Origin: Ciona intestinalis
Taxonomy: Eukaryota > Chordata > Ascidiacea > Phlebobranchia > Cionidae
Length of the DNA: 64,000 bases
Reading direction: 5' to 3'
Assembly (NCBI RefSeq): GCF_000224145.3
Contig: NW_004190506.2
Span: 367,517 to 431,516 of the forward strand
Made by a program: the position numbers and the translations under genes
Notes under the pieces: model-generated
What the model was told of the DNA's origin: nothing
Seen by the model: only the letters and a program-made list of their open reading frames with translations
Databases searched by the model: none
Part shown: one piece after another, positions 21,885-32,361 of the stretch
Position numbering within the stretch: the first letter of the stretch is position 1
How the letters are laid out: each line of letters begins with the position of its first letter

Positions 21885-22923
21885 GACTTGGCCAAAATAT
21901 CGGATTTTTTTGGAGTTTTGATACAAACACATGATACCGGTATCATTCGTTGGGCTCCAATCTCACATTTTTGACTTTTGTAAAAAATATATTTTTTAAG
22001 TTTTGATACAAACACATGATACCGCGGTATCATGCGTTGAGGACCAATCTCACATTTTCGACTTTAGCGAAAAAAATATTTTTTGGAGTTTTGGTATAAA
22101 CACATGATACTGGTATCATGCGTTGGGGTCCAATCTCACATTTTCGACTTTTGCGAAAAATCTATTTTTGAGTTTTGATACAAACACATGATACCGGTAT
22201 CATGCGTTGGGGTCCAATCTCACATTTTCGACTTTTGCATAAAAATTGTATTTTTTGAGTTTTGATACAAACACATGATACCGGTATCATGCGTTGGGGT
22301 CCAATCTCACATTTTCGACTTTTCATAAAAATTGTATTTTTGGAGTTTTAATACAAACACATGATACCGGTATCATGCGTTGGGGTTCAATCTCACATTT
22401 TCGACTTTTGCGAAAAAATTTTTTTTTTGAGTTTTGATACAAACACATGATACCGGTATCATGCGTTGGGGTCCAATCTCATATTTTCGACTTTTGCGAT
22501 AAAAATTGTTTTTTGGAGTTTTGGTACAAACACATGATACCGGTATCATGCGTTGGGGTCCAATCTCACATTTTCGACTTTTGCGAAAAATTTTTGTTTT
22601 TTGAGTTTTGATACAAACACATGATACCGGTATCATGCGTTGGGATTCAATCTCATATTTTCGACTTTTCGAAAAATGTATTTTTGGAGTTTTAATATAA
22701 ACACATGATACCGGTATCATGCGTTGGGGTTCAATCTCACATTTTCGACTTTTGCGAAAAAAATATTTTTTTGAGTTTTGGTATAAACACATGATACTGG
22801 TATCATACGTTGGGGTCCAATCTCATGTTTTCGACTTTTGCGAAAAATCGTTTTTTGAGTTTTGGTACAAACACATGATACCGGTATCATGCGTTGGGGT
22901 CCAATCTCATATTTTCGACTTTT

Positions 22924-23610
22924 CATAAATATTGTATTTTTTTAGTTTTAATACAAACACATGATATTGGTATCATGCGTTGGGGTCCAGTCTCACGTTT
23001 TCGACTTTTCATAAAAATTATATTTTTTGAGTTTTGATACAAACACATGATACCGGTATCATATGCGTTGGGGTCCAATCTCATATTTTCGACTTTTCAT
23101 AAATATTGTATTTTTTTAGTTTTAATACAAACACATGATATTGGTATCATGCGTTGGGGTCCAGTCTCACGTTTTCGACTTTTCATAAAAATTATATTTT
23201 TTGATTTTTGATACAAACACATGATACCGGTATCATATGCGTTGGGGTCCAATCTCATATTTTCGACTTTTCAAAAAATTTTTTTTTAGTTTTAATACAA
23301 ACACATGATATTGGTATCATGCGTTGGGGTCCAGTCTCACGTTTTCGACTTTTCATAAAAATTATATTTTTTGATTTTTGATACAAACACATGATACCGG
23401 TTACATATGCGTTGGGGTCCAATCTCATATTTTCGACTTTTCATAAATATTGTATTTTTTTAGTTTTAATACAAACACATGATATTGGTATCATGCGTTG
23501 GGGTCCAGTCTCACGTTTTCGACTTTTCATAAAAATTATATTTTTTGATTTTTGATACAAACACATGATACCGGTATCATGCGTTGGGGTCAAACCTCAC
23601 ATTTTCGACT
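22924..23610. repeat. Higher-order dimer block inside the array
   Basis: Two unit types alternate with a period of about 172 bases: one has the palindrome changed to atgatattggtatcat plus ccagtctcacgttttc, the next has ggtatcatatgcgttg plus caatctcatattttc. Four dimer repeats are visible. Confidence 0.8.
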
Positions 23611-23771
23611 TTTGCGAAAAATTTTTTTTCAGTTTAGGTATAAACACATGATATCCGTATCATGCGCAGGGGTCCAATCTCACATTTTCGACTTTTCATA
23701 AAAATTTTTTCTTTTAGTTATGATACAAACACATGATACCCGTGTCATGCGTTGGGGTCCAATCTTATATT

Positions 23772-23821
23772 NNNNNNNNNNNNNNNNNNNNNNNNNNNNN
23801 NNNNNNNNNNNNNNNNNNNNN
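23772..23821. other. Assembly gap (50 N) in satellite
   Basis: Placeholder gap within the tandem array; the true array may be longer. Confidence 0.98.
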
Positions 23822-25179
23822 ATATCACATTTTCGACTTTTGCGAAAACATTTTTTTTTTAGTTTTGGTGTAAACACATGATACCCGTACAATGCGTTGG
23901 GGTCCAATCTCATATTTTCGACTTTTCATAAAAATTTATTTTTTTAGTTTTAATACAAACACATGATATTGGTATCATGCGTTGGGGTTCAATCTCACAT
24001 TTTCGACTTTTCATAAAAATTGTATTTTTTAAGTTTTGATACAAATACATGATACCGATATCATGCGTTGGGGTCCAATCTTACATTTTCGACTTTTCAT
24101 AAATAATGTATTCTTTTAGTTTTAATACAAACACATGATACCGGTATCATGCGTTGGGGTGAAATCTCACATTTTTGACTTTTCATAAAAATTGTAATTT
24201 TTAAGTTTTGATACAAATTCATGATACCCGTATCATGCGTTGTGGTCAAATGTCATATATTCGACTTTTGCGAAAAATCTTATTTTTTGAGTTTTGATAC
24301 AAACACATGATACCGGTATCATGCGTTGGGGTCCAATCTCAAATTTTCGACTTTTTGTAAAAATTGTTTTTTTTTTAGTTTTGATACAAACACATGATAC
24401 CGGTATCATGCGTTGGGGTCCAGTCTCACATTTTCGACTTTTCATAAAAATTGTATTTTTTGAGTTTTGATACAAACTCATGCAACCGGTATCATGCGTT
24501 GGGGTCAAATCTCACATTTTTGACTTTTGCGAAAAAACGTATTTTTTCAGTTTTTATACAAACACATGATACCGGTATCATGCGTTGGGGTCCAATCTCT
24601 CATTTTCGACTTTTCCGAAAAAAATTGTATTTTTTTAGTTTTAATACAAACACATGATACCGGTATCATGCGTTGGGGTCCAATCTCACATTTTCGACTT
24701 TTCATAAAAATTGTATTTTTTGAGTTTTGATACAAACTCATCATACCGGTATCAGGCGTTGGGGTCAAATCTCACATTTTCGACTTTTGCGAAAAAACGT
24801 ATTTTTTCAGTTTTTATACAAACACATGATACCGGTATCATGCGTTGGGGTCCAATCTCTCATTTTCGACTTTTCCGAAAAAAATTTTTTTTTGAGTTTT
24901 GATACAAACACATGATACCGGTATCGTGCGTTGGGGTCCAATCTCAAATTTTCGACTTTTTGTAAAAGTTGTTTTTTTGAGTTTTGATACAAACACATGA
25001 TACCGGTATCATGCGTTGGGTCCAACCTCACACTTTCGACTTTTGCGAAAAAATTATTTTTTGGAGTTTTGGTATAGACACATGATACCCGGTATCATGC
25101 GTTGGGGTCCAATCTCAAATTTTCGACTTTTCATAAAAATTGTTTTTTTAGAGTTTTGATACAAACACATGATACCGGT

Positions 25180-25229
25180 NNNNNNNNNNNNNNNNNNNNN
25201 NNNNNNNNNNNNNNNNNNNNNNNNNNNNN
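25180..25229. other. Assembly gap (50 N) in satellite
   Basis: Second placeholder gap inside the array, falling mid-palindrome. Confidence 0.98.
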
Positions 25230-25283
25230 TGTAACCGGTATCATGCGTTGGGGTCCAATATCAAATTTTCGACTTTTTGTAAA

Positions 25284-26131
25284 AACTGTTTTTTTATGTT
25301 TTGATACAAACACATGATACCGGTATCATGCGTTGGGGTCCAATCTCATATTTTCGACCTTTCATAAAAATTGTATTTTTTTAGTTTTAATACCAACACA
25401 TGATACCGGTATCATGCGTTGGGGTGAAATCTCACATTTTCAACTTTTCAAAAAATATATTTTTTGAGTTTTGATACAAACACATGGTACCGGTATCATG
25501 CGTTGGGGTCAAATCTCACATTTTCAACTTTTGCAAAAAGTATATTTTTTTTGAGTTTTGATATAAACACATGATACCGGTATCATGCGTTCGGGTCCAA
25601 TCTCACATTTTTGCCTTTCTCGAAAATATATTTTTTTGAGTTTTAGTACACACACATGATACCTGTATCATGCGTTGGGGTCGAACCCATTACCTTTGGG
25701 TTCGAGAAACTGTTTTTTTATGTTTTGATACAAACACATGATACCGGTATCATGCGTTGGGGTCCAATCTCATATTTTCGACCTTTCATAAAAATTGTAT
25801 TTTTTTAGTTTTAATACCAACACATGATACCGGTATCATGCGTTGGGGTGAAATCTCACATTTTCAACTTTTCAAAAAATATATTTTTTGAGTTTTGATA
25901 CAAACACATGGTACCGGTATCATGCGTTGGGGTCAAATCTCACATTTTCAACTTTTGCAAAAAGTATATTTTTTTTGAGTTTTGATATAAACACATGATA
26001 CCGGTATCATGCGTTCGGGTCCAATCTCACATTTTTGCCTTCCTCGAAAATATATTTTTTTGAGTTTTAGTACACACACATGATACCTGTATCATGCGTT
26101 GGGGTCGAACCCATTACCTTTGGGTTCGAGA
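25284..26131. repeat. 424-bp near-identical direct duplication (five satellite units)
   Basis: 25284-25707 and 25708-26131 are almost base-for-base the same, including the unusual last unit ending cgaacccattacctttgggt. The only difference I noted is ctttctcg versus ccttcctcg near 25615 and 26038. It is either a very recent duplication or a collapse/expansion artefact of assembly. Confidence 0.88.
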
Positions 26132-26165
26132 CATGCACGCTAACCAACTGTGCTGCGGCGTCGGA
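26102..26165 (-). mobile_element. tRNA-like SINE head at satellite edge
   Basis: On the minus strand: cgccgcagcacagttggtta as an A-box region, then a tctcgaacccaaaggtaatg B-box region with gggttcgac. It overlaps the last satellite unit at ggggtcgaaccc. No SINE body follows. Confidence 0.6.
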
Positions 26166-26627
26166 CAAATTGAATCGTCTCCTATTAAAATATAAAGTTT
26201 TTTTTTTGCTCTCTGTTTTCATCTAGTGGTTAAATAAATTTCGGAACGGTTTATTTTAATTTGTTACGAAAATAAAAATTAAATTGTTAGGAACTTTACC
26301 TAAATAAAGATTTGATTCAATTATTATGAACAATACTATTGTACAAATCGTTTCGAGAACGAAAATCTCGAAACAAAATTTTGTTTTTCGGAACGATATT
26401 ATAAACATTTTAAATTTTTAAAGGCAAAATGCATTAGTGACTTTACCAATAGCCCTGTATTAATTTTTCATCACTTTTATTGTCGTATATACCTAATTGA
26501 CTTTGCTTTCTAATTGGCAAGGGTGCTAAAACGCAATAGGTGCAATATAGCTTTATTGTTTATTTATAACCACCCATCGGTAACACAATACCTTTGAGTA
26601 GCCAAGGAACCATGAATGAAGGTAACT
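26166..26627. other. AT-rich spacer
   Basis: No gene or repeat recognised between the SINE head and the next SINE tail. Confidence 0.5.
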
Positions 26628-26730
26628 TACTCCATCCTCGCGTGGCTGGAAAACTAACGTTGTTATAACATGAATGTTCATACACTCGTACCAGCCTACG
26701 AGTTACCAAGTATGTTACTTTGGGTGACCA
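26628..26730 (-). mobile_element. SINE 3' tail
   Basis: tactccatcctcgcgtggct, gttgttataacatgaatgtt and cgagttaccaagtatgttac in minus order. Confidence 0.65.
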
Positions 26731-26809
26731 TCACCCCTCAATTTGAAGTAGAAGCAACAAATCAATTGTTCGTGTACACTTGCGTGTGTGAGATTTTACT
26801 TATATTTAA

Positions 26810-26986
26810 TAGAAGGGGGAAGATGGGGCACCTCCAGCCGATAATATCCAAATATCCTGATCGTGTTTTAAACAACCAACAACGGCCTGTGGGAGCCGTG
26901 GGGATGCGGTTTTTATAATTTTTTTGTTTAATAACAAATGAGACCAAAAAAGAAAAGGTGTTCCATCTCCCCCCACCCTAATATAT
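26810..26986 (+). mobile_element. MITE family A
   Basis: gggggaagatggggcacctc to ccccccaccctaatata with an intact interior (cctgatcgtgttttaaac). The left tip is slightly shortened. Confidence 0.85.
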
Positions 26987-27103
26987 AGTATTAGAAGCTA
27001 CAATGAATTCCAACCCTATAACTCAACTTAGTTACCCCATTTGATTTTCTATGCCTCTAGGCTACATTCTTTAACAGACCTCGATCATTTTGTAAAAGTT
27101 TCT

Positions 27104-27109
27104 TTTATT
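27104..27109 (-). terminator. Possible polyadenylation signal of NXPE gene
   Basis: AATAAA on the minus strand, about 180 bases after the stop codon. It is supported only by position. Confidence 0.4.
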
Positions 27110-27287
27110 TGAAAGTATCGAAAATGGAACCATTAAAAACAATGGCATAGTATAATTATTGTTTTCACAATATTTACGAAATACAATAAACGAAATAAAA
27201 AAAACTACCTAGAAGCAGCAGCACAATGCAACAAATGGCAATTTAAGAAATATAAATTATTGACTAAATACTAAATCAAAGTCTGTT

Positions 27288-29685
27288 TTAACAGAAATAT
27301 GACATAAACAGCCGAATATGATCCCAAACCCTTTCGTCCGTGGGATGTATGTTTTCAAGGTTCGGTAACACGGTGGTCATGGACCACACATCAATAAAAC
27401 CTACACCCGGTAACGATGCGAATGTTTTTCGGAGGATTTTGTTAAGTCTATAACTATACCATTCTGTTGGCACAACCTTCATCGTATTTCTATGTCTGAT
27501 GCAACCGCGTATAAATACTTTAACACCGGGTGTGCGTCGCTGGAGTTCAAGTATAGCACTCCTTACAGCTTGTAATCTTTGTATGTAAAAAAGAGGATCT
27601 ACTAGTTGGAAATGTAAAGCTAGATTTATCACAACTAAAGTATTTTCCCCATTAGCCGTGTCGATTTCTTTTAAAGTATCCACAATAAAAGTATGCGACT
27701 CGGGGGGTCCTGGGTTATGTAAAGGTAACCCATGGGCTCTGTAATATACAGTTATGTTATGACTAGGTCTGTATCCAACGCGGGGAACTTGCCATACATC
27801 TTGGTTAGGTCTCCCTTGCATTTTGGTCGGGTTGTCGTTTAGTTGTAGATGTTTCTTCAATGCAAAGTACCATTGCCTCATAGTTGAATCGCCAAGACAA
27901 TAAATCACTTTGTTTTGTAAGCATTGTTCCGGCGGCAATGTGGCAACGCGTGGTTCGCATTGAAGAGATTGCCACTGACCGTTCAGATAAAATCCGCTTT
28001 GAAATCCAGCTTTATTTTCAAATGATCTTTCTGACACGCCAGATTCCGTTTCACATCTAGGTAAGTTTTTTAATATATCGCTCGTATACGTGGAATCCTT
28101 AACTTGAAATACATTGCCTTGCATTTGTATTGGGACTTTGAAATTAGTTGCTGGGTCAAACAGTGGGGTTGTTCCAACAAACGAAACTCGGTTGTCGTAT
28201 CTGGTTTCCGTATAAGTTACATCGGGACAGTTTCCTGCACTGTCGGAATAACAAAACCACGAAGAACCTTTTTCCGGGTGGGAAAGATTGCACAAGGGAC
28301 GACTGCGAAAAAAGTGGGATAAGATAAATGAATGTAAATTACTTTATCCCTGCGTGGCTGAAAACTACTAACGTTAGAACACATTACACGGGTGTTTCGC
28401 ACTATACCCATAGTATCAGCTTACGAGTTGGTGATTATTATTTTTTTATTATTTTATGCATGTCTGACAATTTAGACAATCCATTAATAACCACAGGACT
28501 GCAGCCTGCAGCAGTTGCCGAAAGGTAGCCCAACCAAAGACACATACATCCACAATGGTAGCAGCGATGAGCCTTGAGACCAGAACCTCTGTGAGTTAAA
28601 GGCTGGCGCGCTAACCAACTGTGATGATCAGTAAGTTATATGTACCTCGGATTCGGCTTTAAGCCAACATTACAGTCCACTTCCTCTCCAGAGGGATATG
28701 TGGAAACAAAGTGAATGTCCTTGGCGGAGCTTGCTGCACTTTCCAAAGCAAGCGCCACAACTGCTTCGCTTGAATGTACAAGGTCCACGAACAACGTTGA
28801 ATTACCCGGCCACAGCAGTGGGGCGGACGCTGTGTAAAATCCATTGCCGTGATCAATTATGTCACACGCTAAACCGGTGTTCAATATATCGCCCTCCTCA
28901 CTTGTGCTCATTAATCTGAAGACGACAGTCAAATCAATGATGGAAGAATAAAACTTGCTATATATCCTCGCGTGGCCGGAAAACGACAATGATTATAACA
29001 TGGGTGTTCTGTTTCAAACACCTCGTGCCACAGCTTACAAGTTACCATGTGTGTTACTTTTTTTTCATTTTTCGTGTGGCTGATAATTTGGACAATCTAT
29101 TAGTGGCCACTGGGTTATTGGAGCAATTGCCGTTATAGGCGTCTTGGCCAAGGACACAAACGCCCACAATGGTAGCAGCGACGAGGTTTCAACCCATAAG
29201 CTACATTTTAAAAAAGTAAATAAAAGGGTTTTAAATTTAATCAACCTGCAGTAAAAGTAATCCCCGCCATGTTGTTTCCTCTCTCCCAGTCCATTCTTTG
29301 CTTCTATAGTTGCGACAACAGTATCCCCCACTATGTATCCTTCAGCACGATTCTTTACCGAAAGTTTTGTTAAATTGGCGGACGTCGTTTTTGTAATAGG
29401 CGCTGGCCATTTCAACTTGTTGTCTTCTATTAATCTTAACAGTGCATCCACCTCGGGATAAAAAGTTCTCCATATTTTAGATCCAAACGGAATTTTTAGA
29501 TACTGCTGTAGTAAATTTTGAAAATTAACTATAACTGACTCTGAGTGTTTTACCTCACCAACCCTTTTGTTTGGCTCAAAATTGGTCGAAATATTTGTCT
29601 TTTCAGAGATAAGGTAAGTCGCAAATAAACCTAAAATGGTCAGACAGATAAATATGGCATATTTGCGAGAAGACATCATCTCCAT
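27288..29685 (-). CDS. NXPE: NXPE-family protein (neurexophilin-like plus PC-esterase domain)
   Basis: Three exons, 29246-29685, 28646-28915 and 27288-28302, join in phase to 574 residues, close to the family's usual 550. Residues about 8-27 (YAIFICLTILGLFATYLIS) are a signal anchor, so the protein is probably Golgi-lumenal or extracellular. YIVGDTVVATIEAKNGLG and the following GGDYFYCRL match the NXPE Ig-like/neurexophilin domain. CNLSHPEKGSSWFCY is the conserved Cys/Trp linker, and IYCLGDSTMRQW holds the GDS Ser near 375 of the PC-esterase domain. The family's terminal DxxHP block reads ENIHP here, then DHIRLFMSYFC at the end. PC-esterases include O-acetyltransferases and esterases; mammalian NXPE1 has been linked to sialic acid O-acetylation, so a glycan-modifying role is inferred, not shown. 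A splice acceptor lies 6 bases before the ATG. Confidence 0.93.
28322..28628 (-). mobile_element. SINE, full length
   Basis: Tail at the left (ctgcgtggctgaaaactact), body gtctgacaatttagacaatc, and a head with ccacaatggtagcagcgatg and gcgcgctaaccaactgtgat, in minus order. Fills most of NXPE intron 2. Confidence 0.8.
28960..29205 (-). mobile_element. SINE, head partly lost
   Basis: tcctcgcgtggccggaaaac, gggtgttctgtttcaaacac, gtggctgataatttggacaa and cccacaatggtagcagcgac. NXPE intron 1. Confidence 0.8.
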
Positions 29686-29704
29686 AGCAACCTAAAAAAT
29701 AAAA
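29686..29704 (-). promoter_or_regulatory. Splice acceptor 6 nt upstream of NXPE start codon
   Basis: On the minus strand ttttattttttag is followed by gttgct and the ATG. It is a strong pyrimidine-AG acceptor with almost no 5' untranslated sequence, as expected for a spliced-leader trans-splice site, which Ciona uses widely. A conventional 5' exon is the alternative. Confidence 0.5.
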
Positions 29705-29732
29705 CATAATCTGATTTTAGTCTTGAGTTGTA

Positions 29733-29914
29733 GTACTGTGTGAAAAGATGGACACTTTTTGCACATTAGATCCAAATATCCTGATCGAGTTTTAAACAAT
29801 TAATTGGAGTCACGAGAATACGGTTTTATAATTCCTTAAAAGTTCGTTGTTTACTACCAATTTGGACGAGAAAGTGGAACAAAAATTAGTCCCATCTTCC
29901 CCATCCAATTATAT
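29733..29914 (+). mobile_element. MITE family A, tips eroded
   Basis: gaaaagatggacactttttg to cccatcttccccatccaatt with a typical interior (cctgatcgagttttaaac). Confidence 0.8.
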
Positions 29915-30167
29915 ATAAAAATGACAAGCGCACTCTTTACTGTACCATTTCAACACGACCTGTACCGATAACCTACTGCCTATAGCTACAGAACAACAAA
30001 ACATTATATGGTATATTGCAAAACACACAACCATGGTTGGACCTTTCATGGACATGTTCTGATGTGTAGTTTTTGTAAATGATTAAGTCATCGAACAAGT
30101 GTGTACTAGGTTCGTGGGTTGTAGCATATGACCAGGCACAGGTATGATTGCGAAACACATAACACAT

Positions 30168-30376
30168 ATAGTAGGGTGGGGGAAAGCTGATCACCTTTAG
30201 CACAAAATATCTAAATATCGGGTACGCTCAAACGATTAACTATAGGAGTCGGGTACGCTCAAACAAGAGTCTATAGGAGTCGTGAGAATATATAATTCTT
30301 TCAATGTTTTTTGTTTACTACTAAATTGAACGAAACAATAGAATGAACAGGTGTCCTATCTTTCACCACCCTGCCA
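30168..30376 (+). mobile_element. MITE family A with internal duplication
   Basis: tatagtagggtgggggaaag to tttcaccaccctgccata. The piece gggtacgctcaaac with flanking taggagtcg occurs twice inside. Confidence 0.85.
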
Positions 30377-30711
30377 TATGCGGTAGTATGGGCAAACACA
30401 AATAACAAAACCCGTCACCCTATATGTATCTGAGTTCTGTCCTTTCCCTGTACTTTCATAATTATTTAGACTAACTATCAAAACACGCAAACTGATTAAA
30501 TACAACATTGTAACTTTAACAGAAAAATAAGATACTAATTAAATCGGTTTGGGCCTATAGCATATACAATAAACTTCCTTCTAATTACAAAGAAACTCCC
30601 ATTGTTTTGTTTTAAACCATGCAGTCAGACCTCACGCCACATTTTTCCTAACTGACACGCGACGTATAATTCTTACACTGAATGCACATTAGATAGTAAA
30701 TATTCGGAAGG

Positions 30712-31178
30712 ATGTTGTACACAGAGGCATAGAAATACCGAGTAGTCCAACCCATTGTTACGTAAAACACAAATTGAACGGCAATTTGGGTCCAAAATAA
30801 CACAGTAGGTATAGGGAAAATGTATGTTTTTCGGTAAATTACAGAAAAACTTGGGCCAAAAAACAAATTTAAAGGTTGAAAAATGTAAAAAACATGTGTT
30901 ATTTGTTTTCTGTGTCAAAAAAAGTCAAAAATTAGAATTAGAAGCGGTTGATTTGCGACATTTTAGCCATTTAATGCGGCTAAATTTATACATTTTTTCT
31001 AAAAAATGTTTGGTAAGGTAAATAGAAGCTGTTTTACACCTTCCCACAATAGGAAAACACAAACAAAACTTAACAAGTTCGTTTAAACCCATTGTCAAAG
31101 TCACCACTTTTGCTCTATTTTGGACACACATAGACGGCAGTTGGACTACTCGGTGTTTATACGACTCTGGTTGTACAA
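30712..31178. repeat. Imperfect inverted repeat of about 467 bp
   Basis: accgagtagtccaac (30737-30751) is exactly inverted at 31140-31154. Outward the arms continue with ttgtaca/tgtacaa and a cagag/ctctg pair, inward with gtccaaaat/attttggac. It is unlike MITE family A and could be a non-autonomous DNA element or a local inversion duplication. Confidence 0.55.
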
Positions 31179-31278
31179 ACAGTTTATGTGCCGAGACCAA
31201 ACAACCCCGTTCAATTGACCCATTAAGGGACGAACAAGCTAGTTATTTTTTGTGCTTCTTATTTTCTTTTCCGTAAGT

Positions 31279-31502
31279 TATAGTACGGTAGGGGAAGACG
31301 GGACGCCTTTAGCACATAATATCGAAACATAATATCGAAACCCCTAACCCTAAACATGTTTTAAACGATTAACAACGGTCTGTGGGAGTCGTAAGAATAC
31401 GTTTTTTCTTTTAATTTGTTAAGCGCTTTTTGTTTACTACCAAATTGGACGGGAAAACAGAATAATAAAAAGGTGTCCCATCTTTTTCCACTGTACTATA
31501 TA
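31279..31502 (+). mobile_element. MITE family A with telomere-like filler
   Basis: tatagtacggtaggggaaga to ttttccactgtactatata. Inside, cataatatcgaaa is repeated and followed by cccctaaccctaaac (31341-31355), two telomere-type repeats absent from other copies. Confidence 0.82.
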
Positions 31503-31624
31503 AACATAAAATTCTCGATGGTGAAAATCTATTTTGTCAATTTAACTAATTTTGTGAAATATGATAGACTACACGGTTTTATATTACAAATAACAAACGT
31601 CGTCAGTTTTTATACAATGTTGTC

Positions 31625-31745
31625 AGTTGGTACAGGATCTGGTACTACAAAAGCGTAACAGAAAAAATTCAAGTCGAAATGATTGGATAATAAGAGTTAT
31701 TTTATATATCTTCTGCCTAAATGACATCGTCAGTCTCTTGTTTAA
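31625..31745 (+). repeat. Dispersed repeat D copy
   Basis: aggatctggtactacaaaag, cgtaacagaaaaaattcaag, a diverged middle, then gcctaaatgacatcgtcagt. Confidence 0.6.
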
Positions 31746-32361
31746 AAACAAACAAAATAGCATAAACTCGTGTCAAGCAAGCTACATTAACTGTACTATG
31801 GCTATGGGTACGACATACAAAAATAATCGTGTATTTACTTCTTACGCGAATTACACATCTGCCGTTATTTTCAGTTACCCATAAAAATGTTTACTCGGCT
31901 TAAGCTAACACTAGTTTGTAGACACAGGGACTTCATAACGTATAGATACTAGAATAACTAGATAGACACAATTACATATACTATTACTAAAAACAGATTT
32001 AAGAAATCTAGATTGTAGAAGTTTAAAACAACTTACTTTCATGCTATGGCTATTACACAGCTCAACTGGGTTATTGTAGCTGTTTCGCAAGTAATACCGT
32101 GACACAGAACAGCCAGTTTCTTTAAACTGACACCTAAATACTTCGTACTATCACTGCCTACCAGCAATTTGTAACAGTTATCACTGACCGGTTTCGTTTA
32201 GGCGGGAAAAGGCAATTTTTGAGTAATAATGTATAATAAACAAACCTATTACACGATAATACAGTACTGTAGTTTATAAGAATTTTCGTACAGCAACCTA
32301 AAAGTCAGAGAGTACATTTGAGTTAAATTATCCAATAAAACCTAAAGCAGCTTTCAGTTAC

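Larger units (their letters stand above)
21885..26131. repeat. Tandem array of about 49 units (~85 bp) with a GATA/ACCGGT palindrome
   Basis: Each unit runs roughly: a T-rich tract, agttttgatacaaacac, atgataccggtatcat, gcgttggggtccaatctca, cattttcgactttt, then a gcgaaaaa or cataaaaatt variable tract. Counting the palindrome gives about 49 units over 4.2 kb, interrupted by two 50-N gaps. The 16-bp palindrome is the best-conserved element and contains two inverted GATA cores flanking CCGG. Long open frames on both strands (for example 22373-22792 minus) are by-products of the period and repeat IPVSCVCIKT-type peptides; I do not call them genes. Confidence 0.95.

Noticed and set aside
22373-25317. 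Many open frames of 60-139 residues with repeating IPVSCVCIKTQK-type peptides on both strands
   Set aside because: They arise from the unit length and open frame of the DNA satellite, appear on both strands, and have no start context or protein features.
21885-26131. CRISPR-like array (regular palindromic repeats)
   Set aside because: The whole ~85-bp unit repeats, spacers included; this is a eukaryotic nuclear locus with no cas genes.
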